Assembly: GCA_027604005.1 (NCBI GenBank) | Contig: JADGJT010000234.1 | Span: 8,857-37,227, forward strand | Source: Dinochytrium kinnereticum | Lineage: Eukaryota; Chytridiomycota; Chytridiomycetes; Chytridiales; Chytridiaceae | DNA length: 28,371 bases | Direction: 5' to 3' | Part shown: in pieces, positions 21,096-28,371 of the stretch | How the letters are laid out: the number at the start of each line of letters is the position of its first letter | Numbering within the stretch: the first letter of the stretch is position 1 | The notes under the pieces: generated by a model | Databases searched by the model: none | What the model was told of the DNA's origin: nothing | What the model saw: only the letters and a program-made list of their open reading frames with translations | Made by a program: the position numbers and the translations under genes

Positions 21096-21969
21096 ATGGT
21101 TCCGATTTTTCTGTTATTATTTTCCCTTCTACATGCTGTTCTTCATGTTTATCAGCGTTTTCTGTTTTGGTTTGTTATGTGGAAGACTGATGGGTTTGGT
21201 TCGGGTCATCTGCATTGCTTGTTTCCTGTTTCCTTTTCTTTTTGTCTTTGCTCTTTTGGAACGTTATTATTCTTGTTGTAAACGCTTCTGTTCTGCCCCT
21301 AAGTGTTGAGCGGAATGCTTTTTTCCTTATTTTAATAAAGAAGCTCTAGACCCTTTTAACTTACAGGCCCACATATCCGAGTGCGCAGTGAGGCTGAGAC
21401 AACAATTGTAAAAGCATCCGCATGATGTCGACTTGAAACTGTCAGCAACTGATGCATCGTCCGTTGTGATGTTCTGGCATTCAAAAGTGCAAAACTGAGA
21501 CACATAGGCACCAGTCCAATATAAATCACTTTGAATCGTAGAGACTCATAAATAATAGCAGCATTTGAGCGCGACGGCCATGAGAAGTTTTAAGAAGGCT
21601 GCAGAGAAGCATAAGGAAAAATAAAAAATACAGAGATCATCATAGATAAAGGTACAGAAAAAGAAAAAAGTTGCGAAGAAGACCAGAAAGGGGAGTTTCA
21701 GGTCAGATAAGAACAAGCAAAGAAGTCAAGCTCCCCATCTCTACTCTTAATCTCACCGTTACCTCACCTGCACACACCTTCACCTCGTATCTACAAGCGA
21801 GTATCGCAGCAAATCGCTCAGCGTGAAAGGATCGAACTGAGAGCAGATCGTCGCCGTTCCTTGAAGCCAGAGTGTGCATCTCTCTCACGTCCATCCATCC
21901 TTTAACCCGTCGCTTTGCCAACACCTGTGGAGATCATTAGGCAAAAATTTGACCAACCCGTTCAACGAA
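21096..21969. other. Intergenic region DNMT5 to LAMTOR5
   Basis: An AATAAA at 21334-21339 is the only clear signal. A 73-residue minus-strand open frame at 21703-21924 has no ATG at its start and no family I can name. The right end should contain the LAMTOR5 promoter. I see nothing else. Confidence 0.5.
21334..21339 (+). terminator. Poly(A) signal of DNMT5
   Basis: AATAAA stands 239 nt behind the DNMT5 stop codon and is followed by T/G-containing sequence. This is the canonical polyadenylation hexamer in a suitable place; use is inferred. Confidence 0.45.
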
Positions 21970-22544
21970 ATGGAGCAAAGTCTTGATGCCGTCCTTGACA
22001 GAATGTGAGCAGCTTATCGTCACGATTTAACCATTCACATTGAATCCATTAAGCTCGAAGACGGATACTATCAAGGGGGTTCTTTTGACCGATGCGGAAG
22101 GATTGTGTTTGGGAGGTGAGGGAATGCCTTGTTCATTCATGCCTCTCTCTGCATATGATGGTGGTTGCTTTGGCTTTATTTATCTCTTTGGGCTTCTTTT
22201 TTATTACTCCTGTCAATGCTTTCTCTTGCGCAAACGAAACGCCTTTCCAACCGCCTCACTTTCAACCAACCAACTTCCTAACCATAATCCTATTTTCGAA
22301 ACATATCCAAACAAAAGCTCGAGGCAAAGCTCATCCGTCAACAGCCGGAACAATCACGTCAATTTCAACCCGTTCCCTTGCCATCTCTCGTATCCTCTCC
22401 ACATCACCAGCCGACCATCCAACCGTCTCCATCGAAACGGATTCTGGGTGAGTCTTGAAACACCTTGCTTGACTGATTATATTTGTTAAAAGAAAGGTTA
22501 TTGTGAGGGTTGAGGAGGGGAACACCATTGCTGTTTTCATGTGA
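21970..22544 (+). CDS. LAMTOR5: LAMTOR5 (Ragulator roadblock-fold subunit)
   Basis: Predicted exons 21970-22004, 22054-22115, 22318-22447, 22493-22544 give 92 residues, almost exactly the length of animal LAMTOR5/HBXIP. The spliced protein runs MEQSLDAVLDRI, TIKGVLLTDAEGLCLGARG, AGTITSISTRSLAISRIL, HPTVSIETDSGKVIVRVEEG, NTIAVFM; this follows the LAMTOR5 pattern of an N-terminal helix, GVL-TD-GL-LG, AG-I, a long helix, V-IE-D-G, and a closing strand. LAMTOR5 is part of the pentameric Ragulator complex that anchors Rag GTPases and TORC1 on the lysosome or vacuole (established knowledge). Introns are 49, 202 and 45 nt; all junctions keep frame. Because no exon exceeds 130 nt, simple open-frame scans miss it. 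Its 3' end converges on the nuclease gene at 22904. Confidence 0.88.
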
Positions 22545-22642
22545 TGCGTTGTGGCGATTTGAGAGCGAGTGGATATACCCTGGTGGTGAGGTGACCAAAG
22601 GAAAGAAGGAGCCCATTCATGGCAGCCCGAAAGACAGCGCTG

Positions 22643-22648
22643 AATAAA
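22643..22648 (+). terminator. Poly(A) signal of LAMTOR5
   Basis: AATAAA lies 98 nt behind the LAMTOR5 stop codon, a normal distance. Confidence 0.5.
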
Positions 22649-22827
22649 CACACCAGCATGTTGAAAGGGACTCATACGTGCTTTTTTTTTCCACTAGAGA
22701 TGAGACAGTGGCTTGCTATTATGACTCGTACACATGCCCGCCCCAATTTTTTGAAAGAACCTCAGTGGATGCCCTAGTGCCGTAGTCATGAGATGCGCTT
22801 TTTTTATACCGGGTTCATATCCATACG

Positions 22828-22833
22828 TTTATT
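22828..22833 (-). terminator. Poly(A) signal of nuclease A
   Basis: TTTATT on plus (AATAAA on minus) lies about 70 nt behind the nuclease A stop codon at 22904. Confidence 0.45.
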
Positions 22834-22903
22834 AGTTAAAATACCTAATTCAAAAAGAGCAGAAACAGACAGAAAGAAGCCATTCACAGGAGTGAATGAG
22901 TAC

Positions 22904-23867
22904 TCAGCGGTAGGCCTGCAAGAAATGAGGTTAACCAAATGCATTTGCTAAAAGTTTAGGAGATTATACCAACCTTGCCTGAACGAGTGCTGCCAGTGGC
23001 CGTTCGCTGTTTCTTCCCCAGGTTTGATGGCTTCCGGAAATCAGGATCCTTTCTCTTGTTTCTGGGACGATGTGAGGCTCAAACAAAACACATATCCCAA
23101 GAAAAAGAAAAAAAGGAGAAAAAAAAGGGCACCCAAGAAAAGAATAACTTACTCCCCAACAACACCCTTAATCACTTCATCACAATCCTTCTGTGTGGGA
23201 TTTCCTACATACTGTGCTGTAAAGACCATTCCTTCCCGGGCAGTGTTATGACGAGATTTCCGGGCAGTGTTACGACGAGATGTCTTCGCTGGACGTGAAG
23301 CCCTGTAGCGAGCCTCCACCTTTGACGGACCCTGCTTACGGTAAGTCGCCGCAAGCTTAGATATCTGTCCCCCCTGCCAGTTTTGCTCGTAGACCCTCGC
23401 GCATACCGTCGCAGCTTTTTTCCCGGGTGGAATGACGGCCTTGTTGTAGGGAAACTCGTCACAACTTGCTGCACCCTTTGCCTTGCCACCTCTGGTGGTG
23501 AACTGTCCCAGTGCTGCACATTCGTCAACTTTTTTCTTTGTGCAGCTGGTGGCCCGATTGCTGACTTTAGGGTCGTCTTTTTTGAAATCGTGATCAGTAA
23601 GAAGGGCAAGCAGCTATGGCTCACATGTCAGCTTGATAGAAGTTTGGCCCCCCATGTACTTTTTCATCGTCAGTGCGATGCACGGATATTTGGCGGCATC
23701 AACGCACATGGCTGGTCATGAAACGAGATTAGGATGATGGAGATAGTGGCACCTTTACTCTTTGTAGCCTCATTCCATCCGGAACATGCAGAGGCATCGC
23801 TGATGCACGTCAGCAGTACGGCGAGAAGCCACGCACAGAGCGTCAACGATTTCGAAACGTTTATCAT
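22904..23867 (-). CDS. Secreted NucA/NucB-like deoxyribonuclease, paralogue A
   Basis: Predicted exons on minus: 23759-23867, 23625-23711, 23153-23576, 22974-23061, 22904-22915; 239 residues. A signal peptide (hydrophobic LCAWLLAVLLT, likely cleavage after SDASA, residue 27) precedes CSGW. The body shows the NucA/NucB pattern: KYPCIALTMKKY, NRATSC (72-77), SCDEFPYNKAVIP (103 on, DEFP matching the family's DE-[WYF]-P), and EQNWQGGQ (129-136). Many Cys suggest disulfides and secretion. It probably degrades extracellular DNA for nutrients (inference). A basic insert holds a 24-bp duplication (8-residue repeat SRRNTARK/SRHNTARE). The tail ends TRSGK plus a 12-nt last exon (AYR). Paralogue B shares every intron of A and the RSGK ending, which strongly supports the model. 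The family call rests on motifs seen by eye. Confidence 0.82.
23233..23280 (-). repeat. 24-bp tandem duplication inside nuclease A
   Basis: Two adjacent 24-base units, 23233-23256 and 23257-23280, differ at two positions and encode SRHNTARE and SRRNTARK. Paralogue B has no counterpart, so the duplication arose after the two genes separated, or was lost in B. Confidence 0.9.
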
Positions 23868-24505
23868 GCTTGCGGAGGAGGCCTTGTTCTCTTTCGTTTT
23901 ATTTATTCTTTGACGTTCGGAGGGTGGAAGTTGCCGTTATATTTATGCAGACAGGGAATGCAGCAGTGGCAGACAATCAGGCAAGACTTTTAGAAGTTGT
24001 TTGATCTGGAGGAAGGTCGCGCGTGGATTTTTTCTCTGTCGTCTCACTTGCCACCAATCTTTCTGTCAAAGTGGTTCGATATCAGCCTTGTGTTTTTGCC
24101 GTGATGACAACAATGGCTAAGCGCGATGCATACTTACTGGTCGGCTGCAAGACAGAGAGGGCTTGAGGAATTGCCATACGAAGTCTGAGAGCATACCTCA
24201 ACACGCGCAGCCTTGGTTCAGAGGAAAGTGCGACTTGTGCTTAGCGCGCGCAGGGTAATGAACGCCTTCAGGCAGCTAGCTGTACGACAACATGTACCCA
24301 TTCACCAGGAATTGTCACCACCTCACGGACAGTTTTTATTCTTTTTTGTAGAAGGCAAGTAAGTGCAAGCAACCGTCTCATTCCCCTGCACAGCATAGCA
24401 TGGGGGTGCATCCCTACTTTATTCATGACTTTTGTTGTTTTGGTGGTTGTCGTCCCCGCCTCTTTTTTTCTTGCGCCAGTGTTTCATTTCTGAGGGACAC
24501 TCTAG
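23868..24505. other. Upstream region of nuclease A and gap to START-like fragment
   Basis: The left part, to about 24068, is the promoter of nuclease A and resembles DNA upstream of paralogue B. A TATA-like string (ATAAATATAA on minus) lies at 23937-23946, about 70 nt upstream of the ATG. From 24069 to 24505 I see no gene; a GTAAGT at 24359 and the CTCTAG at 24500-24505 could bound an intron leading into the START-like exon, but no exon before it was recognised. Confidence 0.5.
23937..23946 (-). promoter_or_regulatory. TATA-like box of nuclease A
   Basis: On the minus strand the string reads ATAAATATAA, about 70 nt before the nuclease A start codon. No equally good TATA is seen in front of paralogue B. 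Confidence 0.35.
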
Positions 24506-24844
24506 GCTTCTCTTGCTGGCTGGTGGGGATGCTCGACTCAGATCTATCTTCATCGCAACAAAGACTTTTACGTCAATGTCTACAACCGCAGCTTCTGTGC
24601 GGTTCGAGGCGATGCCAATCTGCCCGCGCAAACTCAATGGATGAGGGGTTATTTCTGGAATGTATTTATTCTGGAGCCATCGAAGGAAGCCACTTCATCC
24701 AACGATATCAAACTCGTTAAACATGCGGAAGTATTATATTTTGGTGGGTTCCAAGAGATTCCGCCCAAAACACCATCAACCAGTTTTCGCGCTCACGCCA
24801 TCCATCCTTCTCCCAAAGTTAACGAAATCAATGCCGGGTTGTAA
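24506..24844 (+). pseudogene. START-like lipid-binding domain fragment
   Basis: An open stretch behind CTCTAG (a possible 3' splice site) reads IYLHRNKDFYVNVYNRSF, LPAQTQWMRGYFWNVFILEP, then KLVKHAEVLYFGGFQEIPPK. This order (R-D-F, N-R-S, W-[VM]-R-G, I-E-P, a strand, then D/Y-x-GG-x-x-P) resembles the C-terminal half of START lipid-transfer domains. The N-terminal half and the closing helix are missing; after IPPK the sequence becomes low in pattern and stops at 24842-24844. It may be the last exon of a gene whose upstream exons I could not find, or a decayed copy. The assignment is by eye and tentative. Confidence 0.33.
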
Positions 24845-25031
24845 GCTGAACTGCCGCGCGTGCGCGTGCGCTCGTTGTGGATGGGATGAGGCGGCATCGC
24901 ACTTTTTTTTGGGGAAGGAGGGCTCTGCACTTCATTTTCACCAAAGCCGCTCACTTCACCCAGCGAGCAATCGACGTTTTGCCATAGCCTCAAAAGGCAG
25001 CCATCGGAATACCCTACCAGCAAGTGAGAGT

Positions 25032-25531
25032 ATGAGCCAGTACCCAGACCAGCAAAGCCAGCAACAACAACACTACTGACAGTAGCAGCAGCAGCATCAG
25101 CAGTACCAGTCGCCTCCACCGCAACACCAGGTGAGGACCTTAGGCCTGAATTTGATTGTAGTGTGCATTTGTATGCAGACACCGCAGTCAGCTCCAACCT
25201 TTCCGTTGCCGAGGCCAGGAACTCTGATTCCGACCTCCCCTCCCACGAGTGACCGAAGCCCTTCCCCTCTCCCGTCAACTGTAGCGCCTGTTCCCAACCT
25301 ACCGCCCCTGCCAAAGTTCCCATTGGCCACCGAAATCCCAAAACCCGAAACGGAGGAAGAGGTCAAATCTATCTGTATGAGGTTCAGTAATTATAATGAA
25401 AGGAGAAAACTCATCGCACCATTCCAACTTTTATCGTTCTTTAGGACTGGACTCCATGTCCACTTTTCCAGGTGTCCTGCGTTCTTGGTATACACCAACT
25501 GTTTGTTTTCCAGGTGTCCTTAAAAACTGAG
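25032..25531 (+). pseudogene. Gln/Pro-rich gene with two in-frame stops
   Basis: From the ATG at 25032 the frame reads MSQYPDQQSQQQQHY, then TGA (25077-25079), Q, TAG (25083-25085), and goes on in the same frame as QQQHQQYQSPPPQHQ up to a good donor at 25131. After a 48-nt intron (25131-25178) the frame continues Pro-rich (TPQSAPTFPLPRPGTL, VPNLPPLPKFP) to EEEVKSI, with a further possible donor at 25375. The low-complexity Gln run clearly extends across the stops, so either the gene is disabled, the stops are read through, or there are base errors. An AATAAA at 25618-25623 on plus fits a transcript end. I do not recognise the family. Confidence 0.35.
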
Positions 25532-25617
25532 TCGCTGGATTATGTCAGACTGATTTGATAAAGAGATTGGGAAGCTAAGAAGAATTCTTGCCAATATCAT
25601 GCATACACGTCCATTCA

Positions 25618-25623
25618 AATAAA
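25618..25623 (+). terminator. Possible poly(A) signal of the Gln/Pro-rich gene
   Basis: AATAAA on plus, about 90 nt behind the end of the Gln/Pro-rich frame and about 100 nt before the minus-strand nuclease B stop codon. The placement suggests the plus-strand gene was once, or still is, transcribed. Confidence 0.3.
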
Positions 25624-25673
25624 ATCATAACCCTTTACTTTAACTCAACATAACTATAATCAATTATGTGACG

Positions 25674-26912
25674 GAAACAAACAGAAGAAAGCCACATTCG
25701 AGAAGTCGATCGGTAGTTCTTAGCGGAAGTTCTGCCAGAATGGTGTCAAACAACTGTAGTTTAGAAACGGTCTGTACCAACCTTGCCTGACCGAGTCCTG
25801 CGATGCTGAGACATTTGCTTGCTGGTTTTTTTTGCGTGATTGTTCTTGTAATCGCCATCATGTTTCCTCTTCCTTTTGGTGAACAAAGGTCAACGCGAAA
25901 AGAAGGGGAACAAAATAGACTTAAGAAAAGAGGAGTTGACTCACCCTCCGATGGCAGCGTCACATTTAGCCTGAGTAGGGCTTCCAACATATTTTGCTGT
26001 GTAGGGCATTAAAATGGATTTAGCCTTGGATCCCTGTTGACGGTATTGAAGGTAATTAGCGCTGAACTTTCAAAAGACGTATCCTACCGCATTTCTACTC
26101 CTGGCAGTCCTCGCGAGAGCTCCCATGAACCCTCCTTGCGATCTTTGCTCTCCATTACTAGCACATGTAACAGATGCTTGCCTTCCGTTGGGGATAATGG
26201 CTTTATTGTGTGGGAACTCGTCACAGCTGGCTCTGCCACTCCAGGTGGTTTGGCAATTCTGGACCGCCTGTGGCGTGCAGCTCGTGCGGCGATTGTTGGC
26301 GGCGTCGTCATCTGTCGATCAAGTGTATCTGCGTAAGAAGCTGGAAGAAAGGGCGGAAGATATGAAGTTGAAATAGCTTACACATCAACTTTGTCATGGT
26401 TTGTCCTGGATGATAACGGTCAATGTATCTTTTCATGTTTAACGCGATGCAGGGATACTGGTCTGCTGAAAAACAGAGAGCTTGAAGTACTGTAAACAGC
26501 AGTTTGATGTGACGAATGTTCCTACTGTTTGTGTTTGCATCCCATCCGTCGCAAGCCGACGTCTCCCCTAAGAATACCAACATAAGCAACACCCCGCAGA
26601 GGATAGAGCTTTTCAGAGTCATCATCTTCAATACAACAGTTGCTGCTCGTTCCTGGTTTGAATCTGTATTATCTTTGGTCTTGGTTGAAGGAGGAACTCA
26701 TGAAAGCTCCTGTTAATTTGACTTGGGGGGCAAGTTAGAAATTTCTTTTTTTTTAAATTCCGCTGTTCCCTGAAACTTTATCGTCCGACAGACAGGGAAG
26801 TGAATAACTGTTGCCAAGCCTTCAGAGGGAATACTTTTAGGTTACTGTTATTATGGGATTTGGAGGAAAGTTGTGGCCATTTCTCTTTCATCCCGCTTCC
26901 CACCATTCTTTG
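25674..26912 (-). repeat. Segmental duplication, copy B
   Basis: Counterpart of 22859-24068 in direct orientation, with the START-like and Gln/Pro-rich fragments lying between the copies. Similarity is clear in exons and patchy in introns and flanks, so the duplication is not recent. Confidence 0.65.
25720..26625 (-). CDS. Secreted NucA/NucB-like deoxyribonuclease, paralogue B
   Basis: Predicted exons on minus: 26526-26625, 26382-26465, 26088-26311, 25945-26033, 25782-25821, 25720-25731; 182 residues. Signal peptide MMTLKSSILCGVLLMLVFLG with likely cleavage after ETSA (24), then CDGW, matching CSGW in paralogue A. Shared blocks: QYPCIALNMKRY, NNRRTSC (67-73), SCDEFPHNKAIIP (90 on), EQRSQGG (116-122), YTAKYVGSPTQ and the ending RTRSGK plus a 12-nt last exon (NFR). 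It has an extra 54-nt intron (26034-26087, branch-like GCTAAT) that A lacks, and lacks A's basic repeat insert. Intron 1 ends in CAGCAG, so two acceptors one codon apart are possible. The role, inferred, is extracellular DNA degradation. The ATG at 26625 is the first of two adjacent Met codons. Confidence 0.82.
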
Positions 26913-26984
26913 GGTCAATAAAATGTTTCCGTAGCAGCTTCAAATCTATTAGACCGCCATGATAAGAATAGGAAGGAAACTGAT
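26626..26984. other. Upstream region of nuclease B
   Basis: Promoter DNA of nuclease B; 26793-26912 resembles the DNA upstream of nuclease A. No gene is seen. The satellite begins to be recognisable near 26985. Confidence 0.5.
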
Positions 26985-28371
26985 GCGACCCCAAACCAAA
27001 CCCAACAAAACCCCCAACGAAACACAACGCGCCATCAACAACTAAGGTGACGTGAGCGGGTGACCTGTTTTTTTGCGCGTTGTTAGCGGTGTTTTTGGAG
27101 TGCGTGACGGCGATAAGGGTTTCGAACAAAGAAAAGGACGCGAGCCAAAACTAGACCCAACCCACACGACGCAACCCAACCGGCATCAGCAACTGCCGTG
27201 ACGTGTGGGGGTGACCCGCTTTTATTTTTTTGCGTGATCGTGACGGTGGTTTGGAGAGCGTAACGGCGATAAGGGGTTTCGAACCAAACTCAACCCCGGC
27301 TACGCTACCCAACGCGGGCGGGTGACCCGTTTTCTTTTTTTCGTGTTGTTAACGGTGTTTTTGGAGGGCGTGATGGCGATAAGGGGTTTCGAACAGGGAA
27401 ACGAACGCGAGCCCTCACTAAACCCAACCAAACCCCCGCGTCGATCAGTAAATGACGTGACGCGTGGGGGTGACCTGTTTCTTTTTTTTTTTTGCGCGTT
27501 TGTTAACGGTGTTTCGGAGGGCGTGAAGGCGGTAAGGGGTTTTCCAACAGGGAAACGGACGCGAACCCACACTGAACCCCACCCAACCCCCGCGTCGAAA
27601 CTCATAGAGGTATCAGGAAATGACGTGACGGGTGGGGAGTGACCCACTTTTTGTTTTTTTTGTGCGCGTTGTAAGCGGGGGTTTTGGAGTGCGTGATCGG
27701 CGGTAAGGGGTTTTCACACCGGAAAACGGAGGCGAGCCCACTATAAACCCAACCCAGCCCGCGTCGAAACTCATAGTATCAGTAACTGACGTGAGGGGTG
27801 GGGGAGTGACCCGCTTTTTGTTGTTTTTTTTTTGCGCGTTTGTAAGCGGGGGGTTTGGAGTGTGTGAAGGCGGTAAGGGGTTTCGAACAAAGAAACGGAC
27901 GCGAGCCACGACTAAACTCAACCCAGCCCGCGTCGAAACTCATAGAGGTATCAGTAAATGACGTGAGGTGTGGGGGTGACCCGTCTTTTTTGTTGCGCGT
28001 TGGTAACGGTGTTTTGGAGTGCGTGACGGCGGTAAGGGGTTTCGAACAAAGAAACGGACGCGAGCCACGACTAAACTCAACCCAACCCCTGCGACGTAAC
28101 CCATAGAGGTATCAGTAAATGACGTGACGGGTGGGGGGAGTGACCCGCTTGTTGTTTTTTTTTTTTGCGCGTTTGTAAGCGGGGGTTTTGGAGTGCGTGA
28201 CTACGGAAAGGGGTTTTCGAACAAAGAAACGGAGGCGACGCCCTGAATAAACCCAACCCAGCCCGCGTCGAAACTCATAGAGGTATCAGTAACTGACGTG
28301 AGGTGTGGGGGTGACCCGTCTTTTTTGTTGCGCGTTGGTAACGGTGTTGTGGGGTGCGTGACGGCGGTAAG
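26985..28371. repeat. About 165-bp tandem satellite array, open at window end
   Basis: At least eight head-to-tail units. Landmarks recur in every unit: TGACGTGA or TGACGTGT (near 27044, 27198, 27452, 27620, 27787, 27958, 28119, 28294), GTGACCCG, a T run, GCGCGTT, GGAGTGCGTGA, GGCGGTAAGGGGTTTCGAAC, GGACGCGAGCC and CCCGCGTCGAAACTCATAG. Most spacings are 161-175 bases; the early units are shorter and more diverged, the later ones more alike. The last units alternate between two subtypes, giving a period of about 336. Open frames on both strands are by-products of the period. The array runs past the window end, so full length is unknown. It could be centromeric, subtelomeric or heterochromatic satellite. 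Confidence 0.92.

Larger units (their letters stand above)
22545..22903. other. Convergent 3' region LAMTOR5 / nuclease A
   Basis: These 359 bases hold two facing poly(A) hexamers (22643-22648 on plus, 22828-22833 on minus) and no gene. Minus-strand open frames across the LAMTOR5 exons are shadows. Confidence 0.6.
22859..24068 (-). repeat. Segmental duplication, copy A
   Basis: This segment and 25674-26912 match beyond the coding exons. Behind the stop codons both read close to GAAACARACAGAAGAAAGCC on plus. Upstream both share GACAGGGAA, then ACTTTTAG, TGGAGGAA, and CCACCAWTCTTT in the same order and similar spacing. So promoter and 3' UTR were duplicated together with the gene. Confidence 0.65.

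Noticed and set aside
21703..21924. 73-residue minus-strand open frame upstream of LAMTOR5
   Set aside because: No ATG at its start, no recognised motif, and it overlaps the expected LAMTOR5 promoter. A 3' splice-like CCACAG precedes it, so it could be a last exon, but no upstream exon was found.
23312..23348. A 37-nt GTAAGC...CAG intron in nuclease A exon 3
   Set aside because: Too short, and removal would shift the frame away from the shared block YVGNPTQ.
25077..25085. Alternative genetic code (TGA/TAG as sense codons)
   Set aside because: DNMT5, GPDH, LAMTOR5 and the nucleases all use TGA, TAG or TAA as normal terminators and none inside their frames.
27322..28106. Repetitive open frames in the satellite (with VRGFEQ and NGREP strings)
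   Set aside because: They repeat with the satellite period on both strands, have no ATG-led gene structure, and arise because unit lengths happen to keep frame.
27040..28310. SINE or tRNA-derived repeat
   Set aside because: A B-box-like GTTCGAAAC is present on minus, but no fitting A-box, no target-site duplications and no terminal T run were seen; tandem layout argues for a satellite.
26985..28371. CRISPR array
   Set aside because: Units are about 165 bp without alternating short repeats and unique spacers, and the surrounding genes are eukaryotic.

Overview
This looks like nuclear DNA of an early-diverging fungus, most likely a chytrid-type organism (inference). Reasons: most genes are cut by short GT-AG introns (41-240 nt) with GTAAGT/GTATGT-like donors and CTAAC-like branch sites; poly-T tracts fill introns and intergenic DNA; and the gene set combines a DNMT5 methyltransferase-helicase, a LAMTOR5 subunit, a fungal membrane SH3 protein and secreted NucA/NucB-type nucleases. 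I rebuilt the exon structures by hand from splice sites, reading-frame phase and family motifs, so exon limits are predictions.

Layout. 1-800: C-rich edge and intergenic DNA. 801-2977 (+): Skp1/elongin-C-like BTB domain fused to a long disordered tail. 3393-7186 (+): membrane-anchored SH3 protein with a poly-Gly/Ser-Thr stalk, one transmembrane segment and a silk-like Gly/Ala/Tyr region, with a one-base frame conflict at a G tract. 7187-8167: T-rich then A-rich convergent 3' region. 8168-9996 (-): bacterial-type (GpsA-type) glycerol-3-phosphate dehydrogenase in 8 exons. 9997-10710: divergent promoter with a cluster of MCB/E2F-like motifs. 10711-12228 (+): Ser-rich disordered protein. 13018-21095 (+): complete DNMT5 of about 2509 residues (PIP-box, cytosine-5 methyltransferase, zinc finger, SNF2 ATPase, RING, helicase C). 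21970-22544 (+): LAMTOR5, 92 residues in 4 small exons. 22904-23867 (-) and 25720-26625 (-): two secreted NucA/NucB-like nuclease paralogues made by a segmental duplication that includes flanking DNA. Between them on + lie a START-like fragment (24506-24844) and a Gln/Pro-rich gene broken by two in-frame stops (25032-25531). 26985-28371: a roughly 165-bp satellite with signs of a two-unit higher-order repeat, running off the window end.

The genes do not form a pathway. The strongest items are the DNMT5 with an N-terminal PCNA-interaction motif, the intron-rich bacterial-type GPDH with two possible N termini (a presequence-like form and a myristoylation-type form), the duplicated nuclease pair and the satellite. 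DNMT5 and a satellite array lie about 6 kb apart, which is suggestive because DNMT5 is known to maintain methylation on repeats, but nothing in the sequence proves a link.
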